Of a stretch of 48,529 bases of DNA, positions 7,901 through 15,363 are shown piece by piece. The stretch's first letter is position 1; every line of letters begins with the position of its first letter. Origin of the DNA: Actinomycetes bacterium (lineage in GTDB: Bacteria > Actinomycetota > Acidimicrobiia > Acidimicrobiales > Palsa-688); assembly GCA_021787365.1 (NCBI GenBank), contig JAJYMB010000145.1, forward strand, positions 1-48,529, in the 5' to 3' direction. The notes beneath the pieces were generated by a model. It did not search any database. It had not been told where the DNA came from and was given only the letters and a program-made list of their open reading frames with translations. The translations under genes were made by a program, and so were the position numbers.

Positions 7901-10129
7901 CTAGTAGGAGACAGCGAAGCCGGCGACCCTCCCGAGGGGCTGGACGCCCCCTTGGTCCGCAAAGTAGCGGGCGTTGCCGAAATTGAAGACGTGGCCCTTG
8001 GTCGTGGCCATCCAGTAGCCACCGCCGCCCGGTGTGGGCACGAACGCGATCACCGGGGCGGGCGCTACGCCGGCGAGGGAGCCGTGGAACGCCGCGTCCC
8101 CGTAGCAGAAGAGCTTACCGGTGGCGTTCACGACCCAGTAACCCTGGCCCGACCAAGTCGGTGCAAATTCTGTCACCGAGGTCACCTTCCAGGCCGGGGA
8201 ACCATGGAAGCGGGCATTGCCGAAGCTGAAAATGTTGCCTCGGATGCTTACCAGCCAGTAGCCGCGGCCGTCGGGGGTGAGCCCGATCCCGGCGAGCGGA
8301 GGGGTGCCGAGCCTGGCGGCGGTGGATCCGCGGAAGCGGGCGTCCCCGAAGGCAAAGACGTTACCAGCCCTGGTGAGGAGGTAGTAACCCTTTCCCGAAG
8401 GCGTCACGGCAAGGGCCACGGTCTGGGTGCGCAGGTGGCGGCCGGCGATGGAGCCGTACCATGTCGCATCCCCGTAGCTGAAGACGCCCCCAAATGAGCT
8501 CACGAGATAGTAACCGTGGCCGCTCGGGGTCGTCACCATTTGCACGATGCTGGAGGGGTTCTGGGGCTTTTTCGATGAGATGACCGGTGCTGCCCCTTTC
8601 GGCAGCACTCGTCCGTCGGACATGGCATACCAGAAGCCGGCACCGAAACCCCCGTTGCTCGGGACGTTGGCCCCGCTCAACACCAATTGGAGCGTCTGGG
8701 TGGCCGTTCCCGCTGCATTGGTGGCGGTGAGCGTCACCTGGTAGGTGCCGCTGGTCCCAGCGGGCGGCGTGCCCGAGATGGTGGCCGTGCCGACGTTGTT
8801 GGCCTGGAAGGTCATTCCCGGCGGCAGGGCACCGTACTCGCTCAGCACCGGGGTAGGTGAGCCGGTGGCGGTGACGGTGAAGCTGTTGTAGCGCCCGGAG
8901 GCCACCGAGAAACTGGACGCGCTGGTTATGGCAGGTGCTACGCCAAGCGCGAACAGCTCGCTTTCCACTGTCACTCCTGAAGTCGTCTGCCCGCCCGCGA
9001 CGAGCACGTTGCCGTTGGCTAGGAGGGCGGCCACGCCGAAGGCCCGGGGGAGGAGCATGTAAGGAGCGGCGCTCCAGCGGCCGGTCGAGGTGTCGAAGGT
9101 AGCTGCCATGGGAGTCGGGCTGCCAGTGTTGGTGAGACCGCCTGCAAAGAGGACCTTCCCACCGGGGACGAATGTCGCCGTCGCGCCGTAGGAGGCGACG
9201 GGCATGAGGTCGGGTACCGACCAGCTCCTAGTCACGGGGTCGAACAGTTGCGAGGTGTTGGTGGCCTGGCCGGCCGGCGAGATCTTCCCGCCCGCGACGA
9301 GGAAGCCGCCGCTCGCTAGCCGTGCTCCGGCCGCAGATGCCACGCCAATCGGCATGGGAGAGATGGTGGTCCAGGCACCGCTCGAGGGCTGGTAAATTTC
9401 GGCCGAGGCGGTGATACTGCCCTGCATGGCGGTTTCGCCCCCGGCTACGAGGACGGTGCCGTCGGGCAAGGCTGACATCTGGAAGTTGGCGACCCCGAGT
9501 GGCAAGGAGCCGGTCTGTGCCCAAGCGCCGGTGGCCGGGTCGTAAAGTTGCACCACGCTCGTTGCGGGCATGGTGAAGCTGGTGCTCGTGAGCCCTCCGG
9601 CGTAGAGTACCTTGCCGGACGCGAGCGGTGCTGCTCCTCCCGCGTACGAGGCGGTGAGGAGGGGTGACCTGGTGAGCGACCAAGCCCCGGTAGCCGGGTT
9701 ATAGGTTTCGGATATGCTCGTCGGGACGAGTGACCCGACGGCGCCCGTCAAACCGCCGGCCATTAGGACGGTGCCGTCCGCCAGCAATGTCGCGGTTGCC
9801 TGTGTGACGGGCAGGGGGAGTGATCCCGTTGGCGACCATGTACCCGTGGTCGGGTTGTAGACCTCGGCGGAGGCTATGGGTGCGCCGTTGGCGTCCTGGC
9901 CGCCCGCGACGAGGACCCTGCCATCTCGTAGGACGGTGCTCGTCGCGTGGGCCCGGGCAACGAAGAGCGACCCCGTCGCGTGGAAGGCGCCGGTTTGCGC
10001 TCCAGCTGAAGGCACGAGCTGGGTCAGGGTACCGGTCGCCGAGAGGATGAGCGCCAGACCGCCAGCCGCGAGCCGCCGGCCGAGTGCAGTTTTGCGCGTT
10101 GTAGTTGTCAGAAGCTGTGTCTGTGTCAT
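7901..10129 (-). CDS. Secreted kelch / putative-Ig / GYYLV-repeat protein
   Basis: 742 aa from an ATG with AAGGAG seven nt upstream; the open frame runs 76 codons further but without a start signal. Order: signal peptide (LAAGGLALILSATGTL, cleaved near AGA-QTG); six kelch-like repeats with the core GRVLVAGG, then AEVYNPTTGTW (about 50-395); a putative-Ig domain (about 396-485, with LPPGMTFQ and ISGTPPAGTSG); and C-terminal GY(Y/W)LV repeats (about 496-742) related to those of the two proteins at the left edge. Exported, probably sugar- or polymer-binding at the surface. Galactose-oxidase catalytic residues are not evident. Confidence 0.87.
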   Translation of the reverse strand: MTQTQLLTTTTRKTALGRRLAAGGLALILSATGTLTQLVPSAGAQTGAFHATGSLFVARAHATSTVLRDGRVLVAGGQDANGAPIASAEVYNPTTGTWSPTGSLPLPVTQATATLLADGTVLMAGGLTGAVGSLVPTSISETYNPATGAWSLTRSPLLTASYAGGAAPLASGKVLYAGGLTSTSFTMPATSVVQLYDPATGAWAQTGSLPLGVANFQMSALPDGTVLVAGGETAMQGSITASAEIYQPSSGAWTTISPMPIGVASAAGARLASGGFLVAGGKISPAGQATNTSQLFDPVTRSWSVPDLMPVASYGATATFVPGGKVLFAGGLTNTGSPTPMAATFDTSTGRWSAAPYMLLPRAFGVAALLANGNVLVAGGQTTSGVTVESELFALGVAPAITSASSFSVASGRYNSFTVTATGSPTPVLSEYGALPPGMTFQANNVGTATISGTPPAGTSGTYQVTLTATNAAGTATQTLQLVLSGANVPSNGGFGAGFWYAMSDGRVLPKGAAPVISSKKPQNPSSIVQMVTTPSGHGYYLVSSFGGVFSYGDATWYGSIAGRHLRTQTVALAVTPSGKGYYLLTRAGNVFAFGDARFRGSTAARLGTPPLAGIGLTPDGRGYWLVSIRGNIFSFGNARFHGSPAWKVTSVTEFAPTWSGQGYWVVNATGKLFCYGDAAFHGSLAGVAPAPVIAFVPTPGGGGYWMATTKGHVFNFGNARYFADQGGVQPLGRVAGFAVSY

Positions 10130-10458
10130 GTTCCGCTCCTTGGTACGTCGAACGCAAAGGCGCTGTTTCGCACCAGGCTCATGCTCGATGCGACAGGAAG
10201 TGCCATATATCTGAAGGCGAAGTTCAACAGGCGCCAGTCGCGTCCGCTCACCCGGAAGGTAGGAAATGTCTAGCGGTGTAGACCGCACTGTCAAATTGCC
10301 GGGTACGCAGGGCCAGGGCGCAGACCGCCCGTTTCTTGCAATTTGCAATGCTATCACAACGAAGGGTGTGAAAGGTGGATATCAAATGCAGGACTTAGCG
10401 GTGGATAGTGATTTACACTTGGCTCGTCGCCGGATCGTCCGGCGAGAGGAGGTGGACG
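10130..10458. other. 329-nt intergenic region: left flank of the recombinase cassette
   Basis: It lies between the divergent kelch gene and the recombinase cassette. It is locally AT-richer than its surroundings (10340-10420), carries two copies of GGTGGATA 26 bp apart (10374 and 10400) and ends in a hairpin. I found no credible gene. The left boundary of the mobile cassette probably falls here. Confidence 0.5.
10427..10445 (+). promoter_or_regulatory. Perfect 8-bp inverted repeat before the recombinase cassette
   Basis: TCGCCGGA, three nt, then TCCGGCGA. It sits directly upstream of the GAGAGGAGG ribosome binding site of the HTH gene, so it could be an operator for that HTH protein, a hairpin limiting translation, or part of a recombination site. 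Confidence 0.5.
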
Positions 10459-10893
10459 ATGACAGTAGACACCCGCTTGGAAGCCCTGGAAGCCGCCGGC
10501 CTGCTCCACCAGCGGCCCGAGGAGGTGACGGCACCGCTTTTCTGCTCGGGGAACCGGTTCTTCCTAGGGGCAGACAAGGCCCAGGTAAAGTACGAAATGT
10601 TACGCGCTCATTTGGTGGAGGGGATGAGCGTCACCGAGGCGGCCGCCACCCACGGTTACTCGAGGCCGAGCTTTTACCTTTCCCAGCAGGCTTTTGGCCT
10701 CCGGGGCATGGCTGGGCTGCTCGACGAGGCCCCCGGGCGGCGCGGCCCGGTGAAGCTCACCGAGGAGGTCCTCTCCTACCTGCTCGCTGCGCCGCCCGGG
10801 CTGTCGGGGGCGCGTCTAGCCGACGAGGTGGAAGAGCGCTTCGGGATCTCCTTGCACCGGCGCACCGTCGAGCGTGCGAGGCAACGCCGGTGA
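10459..10893 (+). CDS. Helix-turn-helix protein of a recombinase cassette
   Basis: 144 aa from ATG with a strong GAGGAGG. Residues about 55-78 (EGMSVTEAAATHGYSRPSFY) form an HTH like those at the N-terminus of many transposases, followed by a second winged-helix-like half (SGARLADEVEERFGI, then LHRRTVERARQRR). No catalytic DDE domain follows, so it is a stand-alone DNA-binding subunit. It is first in a four-gene cassette ending in a serine recombinase, and its TGA overlaps the GTG of the next gene. Likely role: targeting or regulating the recombinase (inference). Confidence 0.75.
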   Translation: MTVDTRLEALEAAGLLHQRPEEVTAPLFCSGNRFFLGADKAQVKYEMLRAHLVEGMSVTEAAATHGYSRPSFYLSQQAFGLRGMAGLLDEAPGRRGPVKLTEEVLSYLLAAPPGLSGARLADEVEERFGISLHRRTVERARQRR

Positions 10894-11192
10894 GGGCGTT
10901 CTGGCCGGTGGGCGAAGCGGCCCAGGCCGACTACGAGGCCTTGCGTGAGGCAGCCCTGGCCGGCGCCGTGCCCTGCGGCGTGGCGGCCCGGCGCTTCTGG
11001 AGGGCGGGCCTCGCCGGGCTTGTCGTGCGCCCAGCCGCCCAGCCGGTCTTCGTGGCCGAGGTGTTGGCCACCGCCCGGCCCCCTTGGACGCCCTATGGCG
11101 ACCCCCGCGCCCAGGCGCTGGCCGATGGCTACGAGCTGCTGCTGTCATGTCCCGCCCGAGCAGTGGCCTCGGTCGGGGCGGGGGCACGGTGA
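10890..11192 (+). CDS. Unknown 100-aa protein of the recombinase cassette
   Basis: Starts at GTG overlapping the preceding stop (GTGA) and ends in a GTGA overlap with the next gene, so translation is coupled on both sides. The sequence is Ala-rich and helical (AAQADYEALREAALAG, then VAARRFWRAGLAGLV), with a conserved-looking WTPYGDPRAQALADGYELLL. I recognise no domain. Its fixed place between an HTH protein and a zinc-ribbon protein suggests a structural accessory of the recombination machinery (inference). Confidence 0.6.
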   Translation: MRAFWPVGEAAQADYEALREAALAGAVPCGVAARRFWRAGLAGLVVRPAAQPVFVAEVLATARPPWTPYGDPRAQALADGYELLLSCPARAVASVGAGAR

Positions 11193-11686
11193 CCCGCGCC
11201 GAGGCACCGTCGCGCGACGACGGCGCGACGACAGCCGGTCATGTCGGGGGGCCGGGCCACGGGGCCGCCTCGGCAAGAACAGGGGCGGGCACCCAGCCGG
11301 TGCCAGCGCTGGCCCCGTCGCGCGACGATGGCGCGACGGTAACCTGCCCGGTCTGCCGGCGCCCGTTCTCGCCGTCTGGCCGGGCCCTCTACTGCAGCGA
11401 CTACTGCCGGAAAAAGGCCTGGCAGCGCCGCCACCAAGAGCCGTCTGCCCCGGTCGTGGTCCCCCCTGCCGGGCTGCCCCGGCGGCAGGTGACCGTGTAT
11501 GCCTGCGAGTCTTGTGGCACCAGGGCGCTCGGCGAGCAACGCTGCGAGGGGTGCGGCCTGTTCATGGCCAAGGTCGGCATCGGCGGCTTGTGCCCCGCGT
11601 GCTCGGAGCCGGTGGCGGTGGAGGAACTGGTCGAGGGAGCGGCCTTCGGTGCTGCTGCTGCTCCCGGGCGAGGGGGGCGAGGGTGA
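11189..11686 (+). CDS. Zinc-ribbon protein of the recombinase cassette
   Basis: 165 aa from GTG in a GTGA overlap. The N-terminal third is low-complexity and contains PSRDDGAT twice, encoded by a near-perfect 24-bp repeat with a palindromic core. The C-terminal part has three metal-binding-like clusters: CPVC with YCSDYCRKKAW (a CxxC/CxxxC ribbon), CESC with RCEGC, and CPAC. This suggests nucleic-acid or protein binding through several zinc sites. It precedes and overlaps the recombinase by GTGA. Confidence 0.68.
   Translation: MTRAEAPSRDDGATTAGHVGGPGHGAASARTGAGTQPVPALAPSRDDGATVTCPVCRRPFSPSGRALYCSDYCRKKAWQRRHQEPSAPVVVPPAGLPRRQVTVYACESCGTRALGEQRCEGCGLFMAKVGIGGLCPACSEPVAVEELVEGAAFGAAAAPGRGGRG
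11207..11338 (+). repeat. Two 24-bp direct repeats with a 12-bp palindromic core
   Basis: Copies at 11207-11230 and 11315-11338 differ at one base and each contains the perfect palindrome CGTCGCGCGACG. They lie inside the zinc-ribbon gene, 108 bp apart, and encode PSRDDGAT. They could be protein-binding sites embedded in the gene or just a coding duplication. Confidence 0.7.
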
Positions 11687-13371
11687 AGGTAGCCCTCTAC
11701 GCCCGGGTCTCGAGCGACGTCCAGGCCCAGAAAGGCACGATCGCCTCCCAGCTCGAAGCGCTGAAAGCCCGCATGGCCGAGCTCGGCCACGAGGTGGCCG
11801 GCGTCTACCGAGACGACGGCTACTCCGGGGCGAGGCTCGAACGCCCCGGGCTCGACGCGCTGCGCGACGCCGCCATGGCCGGTGCCTTCGAGGCGGTCTG
11901 GTGCCTCTCGCCCGACCGCCTCGCCCGTAACTTCGCTTACCAGGTGCTCGTGACCGACGAGCTGGCACGCTTTGGCGTCGAGGTGTGCTACGTCGACTCC
12001 CCGCCTCTCGACGACCCCCAAGCCCGGCTGCTCGTCCAGGTGCAGGGCCTCTTCGCGGAGTACGAAAAGGCGAAGCTGTCCGAACGCGCCCGTCGTGGCA
12101 AGATCTTCCGGGTGCGAGCCGGTGAGGCCGTTTTCCCGCGGGTCGCCTACGGTTACAGGCGCGTCCCGCGCTCGGCCGGCAGCCCTGCCCGCTTGGAGGT
12201 CTACGAGCCCGAAGCGGCGGTGGTCCGGCGGATCTTCGACGAGTACACCTCCGGGGCCTCCATGCGCCAAGTGGTCCGCCACCTGTACGAAGACGGCATC
12301 GGCTCCCCGGACGGCAAGGACCTCTGGCCCGTGGCGACCATCGGGCACCTGTTGCGCAACAGGGCCTACGCGGGCACGGCCACGTGGTACCGCTACGACT
12401 ACGTCCCCACCCCCGGGCTGAAGAAGCCCCGCAAGGTCCGCCGCCCACCCGAGGCCTGGGTCGAGGTGCCCGTGCCCGCCATCGTGAGCGCCGAGGTCTT
12501 CGCCGCTGCCCAAGCGGTCACCCACGACAACTCCCGGTTCTCGGCCCGCAACACCACACCGGGGACGTTCCTGCTGCGAGGGCTCGTCGTATGCGGGCCC
12601 TGCGGCCGCCACCTCTTTTGCGACCAGAAGAACCCTCGCAAAAGCAACGGCACGAAGACCCGCTATTACGGCTGCCCCAACCACGACCCGATCAAGGCCG
12701 GCGGGCCCGAACGTCGCTGCCAGGAGCGGCTCGTGCGCGCCGACGAGCTCGACGCGTTCGTCTTCGGGAAGTTGCAAGAGGCCCTGCTGAGCCCAGAGCT
12801 GCTCATGGCCGGCGAGGCGGCCCTCGCCGGGCGCGACGCCCCCTCCGACGACCAGCTGCTCGCCGCCCAGGTCGAGCGCATCGGCCGCCAGCTCGAGGCA
12901 ACGGCCTCCGAGCGGCGGCGACTGGCCGACCTCTACCAGGCCGGGTTGGTCGCCCTCCCCGACCTCCAGCGGCGGGCGGCGGAGGTCGCTTCGCGGCGCG
13001 AGCAGCTCGAAGCCCAACAGGCCGAGCTGCAGCGGCGCCACCAGGAGCTGGCCGGGCAGAACCGTCTCCGCCGGCGTATAGCCGATTTCGCCGCACGCGT
13101 CGCGGAGGGCTTCGAGCAACTGGGCTTCGACCAGCGCCAACGCCTCGTGCGGCTCGTCGTCGAAGAGGTCCGCGTCACCGGCTGGAGGGTCGAGCTGCAC
13201 CTGCGGGTACCGCTCGACGACACGCCCCCTGACGGTGGCGGCAACCCCCCTATCAAGCCGAGTTCGCCTTCACTGGGGCCAAAAAACCACTCTCGGGGTC
13301 GGCAGCGGGACCATGTGTCAAGCCATGACGGTTTGCGTCCAACGTATGTTGTCTGCCTTGCTCTCCTGTGA
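11683..13371 (+). CDS. Large serine recombinase
   Basis: 562 aa from GTG (GTGA overlap, purine-rich SD). The catalytic domain starts ALYARVSSDVQ, with the nucleophile at Ser10, and has LSPDRLARN and the E-helix YEKAKLSERARRGK. The recombinase domain follows (about 150-280), then a zinc ribbon (CGPCGRHLFC with downstream CPNH and RRCQER), a coiled coil (about 385-465) and FDQRQRLVRLVVEEVRV. This is a complete DNA integrase/transposase of the large serine type. The last about 45 residues after the proline-rich GGGNPP segment do not look like the family and may be read-through into flanking DNA. It is the likely mobiliser of the four-gene cassette. Confidence 0.93.
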   Translation: MKVALYARVSSDVQAQKGTIASQLEALKARMAELGHEVAGVYRDDGYSGARLERPGLDALRDAAMAGAFEAVWCLSPDRLARNFAYQVLVTDELARFGVEVCYVDSPPLDDPQARLLVQVQGLFAEYEKAKLSERARRGKIFRVRAGEAVFPRVAYGYRRVPRSAGSPARLEVYEPEAAVVRRIFDEYTSGASMRQVVRHLYEDGIGSPDGKDLWPVATIGHLLRNRAYAGTATWYRYDYVPTPGLKKPRKVRRPPEAWVEVPVPAIVSAEVFAAAQAVTHDNSRFSARNTTPGTFLLRGLVVCGPCGRHLFCDQKNPRKSNGTKTRYYGCPNHDPIKAGGPERRCQERLVRADELDAFVFGKLQEALLSPELLMAGEAALAGRDAPSDDQLLAAQVERIGRQLEATASERRRLADLYQAGLVALPDLQRRAAEVASRREQLEAQQAELQRRHQELAGQNRLRRRIADFAARVAEGFEQLGFDQRQRLVRLVVEEVRVTGWRVELHLRVPLDDTPPDGGGNPPIKPSSPSLGPKNHSRGRQRDHVSSHDGLRPTYVVCLALL

Positions 13372-13394
13372 GCCCAGTACGGAGCCCAGTACGG
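13371..13394 (+). repeat. 12-bp tandem direct repeat at the recombinase 3' end
   Basis: Two perfect copies of AGCCCAGTACGG start at the recombinase stop codon. They are candidates for the right attachment boundary of the cassette. Confidence 0.6.
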
Positions 13395-13408
13395 AGCGGT
13401 GGGAGGAT

Positions 13409-13437
13409 TGTCGAGTTCAGGTGGAGGCAGGGTGGAG
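13409..13437 (-). promoter_or_regulatory. 11-bp heptamer array pointing left into the recombinase gene
   Basis: On the minus strand: CTCCACC, CTCCACC, CTCGACA, each 11 bp from the last. No minus-strand gene remains downstream; the array is antisense to the recombinase 3' end. It is back to back with the array of the universal stress protein. Confidence 0.65.
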
Positions 13438-13466
13438 ATAAAGCTTGGGGAGCCATGCTATGCAGC

Positions 13467-13495
13467 CTCTACCGCGCCTCCACCTGGTCTCGACC
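13467..13495 (+). promoter_or_regulatory. 11-bp heptamer array upstream of the universal stress protein
   Basis: CTCTACC, CTCCACC, CTCGACC in 11-bp steps; the proximal copy ends 67 nt before the start codon. Spacing, orientation and proximal CTCGACC match the arrays at 15270, 20625 and 36004. It resembles direct-repeat boxes of PhoP/OmpR-type regulators. Confidence 0.7.
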
Positions 13496-13522
13496 TCGGG
13501 TGTGAAGCGTTGTTCAAGATGT

Positions 13523-13552
13523 AATGACTGTAGAAAGAATGACTGTAGAAAG
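13523..13552 (+). repeat. 15-bp tandem direct repeat in the USP leader
   Basis: Two perfect copies of AATGACTGTAGAAAG end in the AGGAGG ribosome binding site of the universal stress protein gene. In the USP frame they would encode NDCRK twice. Confidence 0.85.
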
Positions 13553-13561
13553 GAGGCGAAG

Positions 13562-14101
13562 GTGGCCACGTTGGGAAGCCAGGCGTTGTTGAGCCGGGAG
13601 CGGCCGGCGAGGGTCGCCAAGGATAGGCCCGAAGCTGGGGCCGTAAGCCAGGCCGCTCGGGTAGTTGTCGGAGTCGATGGTTCCGCGGCAGCAGACCAGG
13701 CCCTGGTCTGGGCTGTAGAAGAGGCCCGTATGCGGGGCGCGGTGCTCGAGATCGTGCACGCGAATTTCTTCCGGCGAGAGCTCTTGCGGGCTTTCCCGGG
13801 CTTCGCCAAGGGGGAGCGTGTCATACTGGCGCGAGCTATGGCCCGGGCCAAGGCACTAGCACCGACAGTCGAGGTTGTCGGTCGGCTGTGCGAGCCTTCT
13901 CCTGCGGAAGCGTTGGCGAAGGAGAGCGAGGGCGCCAGCCTCCTGGTCGTCGGCTCCAGGGGCCTGCACGGTTTCGAGGAGCTCGCCAAGGGTTCGGTCA
14001 GCAACTACTGCGTGCACTATGCTCATTGCCCTGTTCTGGTCGTGCGAACGCCGGCCCGCCTGGAAGGCGGCCGTCGTAGCGTTGGTGTCGGCACGCGGTA
14101 G
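13562..14101 (+). CDS. Universal stress protein (UspA family)
   Basis: 179 aa from GTG with AGGAGG five nt upstream. After a 30-residue lead it shows the Usp strand VVVGVDGS, with the nucleotide-binding Asp near residue 39, then AADQALVWAVEEARMRGA, and the ATP-binding signature GSRGLHGFEELAKGSVS (G-2x-G-9x-G-S) near 120-135. It ends with CPVLVVRTP. Length and motifs fit a single-domain ATP-binding Usp. It is expressed alone behind an 11-bp heptamer array. The frame stays open upstream to a GTG at 13502, which would add a Cys-rich N-terminus (CSRCNDCRK), but the ribosome binding site favours the shorter form. Confidence 0.92.
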   Translation: MATLGSQALLSRERPARVAKDRPEAGAVSQAARVVVGVDGSAAADQALVWAVEEARMRGAVLEIVHANFFRRELLRAFPGFAKGERVILARAMARAKALAPTVEVVGRLCEPSPAEALAKESEGASLLVVGSRGLHGFEELAKGSVSNYCVHYAHCPVLVVRTPARLEGGRRSVGVGTR

Positions 14102-14401
14102 AGGGCGAGCGCCATAAGGCGTTGGGTGGACGGGTCCCGCCCGGGGTTGGGCAGTCCCGGACGGGGCTAGGCGTGCAAAAAGCTCACCGACGTGAAGTCG
14201 TCAGCGGCACGTCCACCGGTTTTCGGCGCGAAAACGCGCATATTCCTGGCCAATGTGGCTTCTGCCAGAGCCACATCGGTCAGTTTCTGGGCGCGGCCCA
14301 CCCTCCAGTAGTACCCGTGCTGGGCCGGCCGGCCATTTGCCTGCCCGACCGGCAGGCGGTGAAGGCCCGCTCTTGGCACTCGTCTGCAGGGAGACTTGCT
14401 A
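14102..14401. other. 300-nt convergent intergenic region with two hairpins
   Basis: The region separates the convergent USP and membrane-protein genes. ATGTGGCT (14253-14260) pairs with AGCCACAT (14269-14276), and GCCTGCC (14339-14345) pairs with GGCAGGC (14351-14357). Both may act as bidirectional terminators without U-tracts. A minus-strand reading frame ending at 14167 looks faintly gene-like but lacks a start. Confidence 0.5.
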
Positions 14402-15157
14402 CTAGGCGGCGGACCTTGTGCCAGCCGGGCTGCGGCTGGCCCTGACCACGGGTACGGCAACGAGGAGGGTGGACGCTACAAGGAGCAAGCCACCGCCCGC
14501 GAACAGCCCGGTAGCAACCCACCCGAGATCGGGGATGATCGCGCCGGCGGTGGCCGTTACTGACACCCCGGGGCTGGCGTCGCGGTTCATGACTACCGCA
14601 AGCCAGTTTCCGCTGCGGGGTTCCCAAGTGAGGGTCTGTGTCCCGGTGCCACTGACCGAGGCGTCCCAGATGGCGGCGTCCGTGGGGAGCTTGGCCGGCG
14701 CCCCACCCGCCTGCAGGCGAGAGCCGGTGGTGCCGGTTGCCCAACTGCTGACGACTGCTCGTCCGACCCCGGCCAGGTACCTGTCTGCGGCGGCCCGGGG
14801 GGCTATGCCGATGAAGACGCTTTTGGCTGGGTCGATGGCGGTCGCCCGGATGCGTACCTTGCCCAATATGGACGAGGCGTCCAACACATCGGAGTGGACG
14901 AGGTCTATGCGGTGGCTCGTGAGGGCGTACGAGGGGGTAGCAAAGGTGTGCGTACTACTGGTTAGGTAACCGGCCGAGTCGCGTTGGGTATTGTCGGCCC
15001 AGGTGGCCACACCACCCGCCGCGAGTGCAGCGAGTGACACGAGCCCCAGGAGGGACCCGGCGACCAATGACGTGACGCGCAAGGCGGTATAACCCTGGTG
15101 GGACGGGGCTATGGGAGCAGATGGCACATGCCCACCAGGCGTGGCTGTGACTGGCAC
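14402..15157 (-). CDS. Two-pass membrane protein with extracytoplasmic domain
   Basis: 251 aa from GTG nine nt after AGGAGG; the open frame continues 43 codons upstream but would read through the regulatory DNA. There is a membrane segment near residues 28-50 (SLVAGSLLGLVSLAALAAGG), an external domain of about 150 residues containing VFIGIAPRAAADRYLAGVG and SGTGTQTLTWEPRSGNW, and a second membrane segment near the C-terminus (LFAGGGLLLVASTLLVAV). I do not recognise a named family with certainty. It is divergent from the SRPBCC-2TM-PAP2 operon and has its own heptamer array 66 nt upstream, which suggests co-regulation with that operon. Confidence 0.75.
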   Translation of the reverse strand: MPVTATPGGHVPSAPIAPSHQGYTALRVTSLVAGSLLGLVSLAALAAGGVATWADNTQRDSAGYLTSSTHTFATPSYALTSHRIDLVHSDVLDASSILGKVRIRATAIDPAKSVFIGIAPRAAADRYLAGVGRAVVSSWATGTTGSRLQAGGAPAKLPTDAAIWDASVSGTGTQTLTWEPRSGNWLAVVMNRDASPGVSVTATAGAIIPDLGWVATGLFAGGGLLLVASTLLVAVPVVRASRSPAGTRSAA

Positions 15158-15222
15158 GTAAATGCACCTCCTGAGGGGGGTCCGGGTACGCGGTTCAGTC
15201 CAAGACGTGGCCATGGAGGTGC

Positions 15223-15251
15223 CGTCGAACTGCGGTGGAGCGGGAGTGGAG
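15223..15251 (-). promoter_or_regulatory. 11-bp heptamer array for the two-pass membrane protein
   Basis: Minus strand: CTCCACT, CTCCACC, TTCGACG at 11-bp steps, ending 66 nt before the GTG. It is back to back with the array at 15270. Confidence 0.65.
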
Positions 15252-15269
15252 AAGGCAACGGTTCTGGCC

Positions 15270-15298
15270 GTCCACTTCGCCTCCACATGGCCTCGACC
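15270..15298 (+). promoter_or_regulatory. 11-bp heptamer array for the SRPBCC operon
   Basis: GTCCACT, CTCCACA, CTCGACC in 11-bp steps, ending 66 nt before the GTG. This is the same distance as at its divergent partner and within one nt of the USP gene. Confidence 0.7.
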
Positions 15299-15363
15299 GT
15301 GGTTGCGCCACTCTTGTGGTCAACTTGATCCTTGGTCAAGGTGCGTATGGGAGGAGATGGGCG

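Larger units (their letters stand above)
10427..13395. mobile_element. Putative serine-recombinase mobile element (four coupled genes)
   Basis: The cassette comprises the HTH, unknown, zinc-ribbon and serine-recombinase genes, every junction a GTGA overlap. Boundaries are estimates: the left end is placed at the inverted repeat before the HTH gene, the right end at the AGCCCAGTACGG direct repeats. A promoter-like heptamer array just to the right points leftward into the recombinase gene, as if a former neighbour had been displaced. Confidence 0.55.

Noticed and set aside
11129..13200. Long minus-strand frames opposite the recombinase cassette
   Set aside because: Mirror frames of high-GC coding DNA, rich in Arg/Pro/Gly, without domains or ribosome binding sites.
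13253..13408. Minus-strand gene driven by the leftward array at 13409
   Set aside because: The open frame is short, has no family features and lies over the recombinase 3' end; I treat the array as orphaned.
14167..14330. Minus-strand frame ending FTSVSFLHA
   Set aside because: The peptide looks somewhat natural, but its only internal GTG touches the SD-like sequence and no upstream start is credible; it may be a gene relic.
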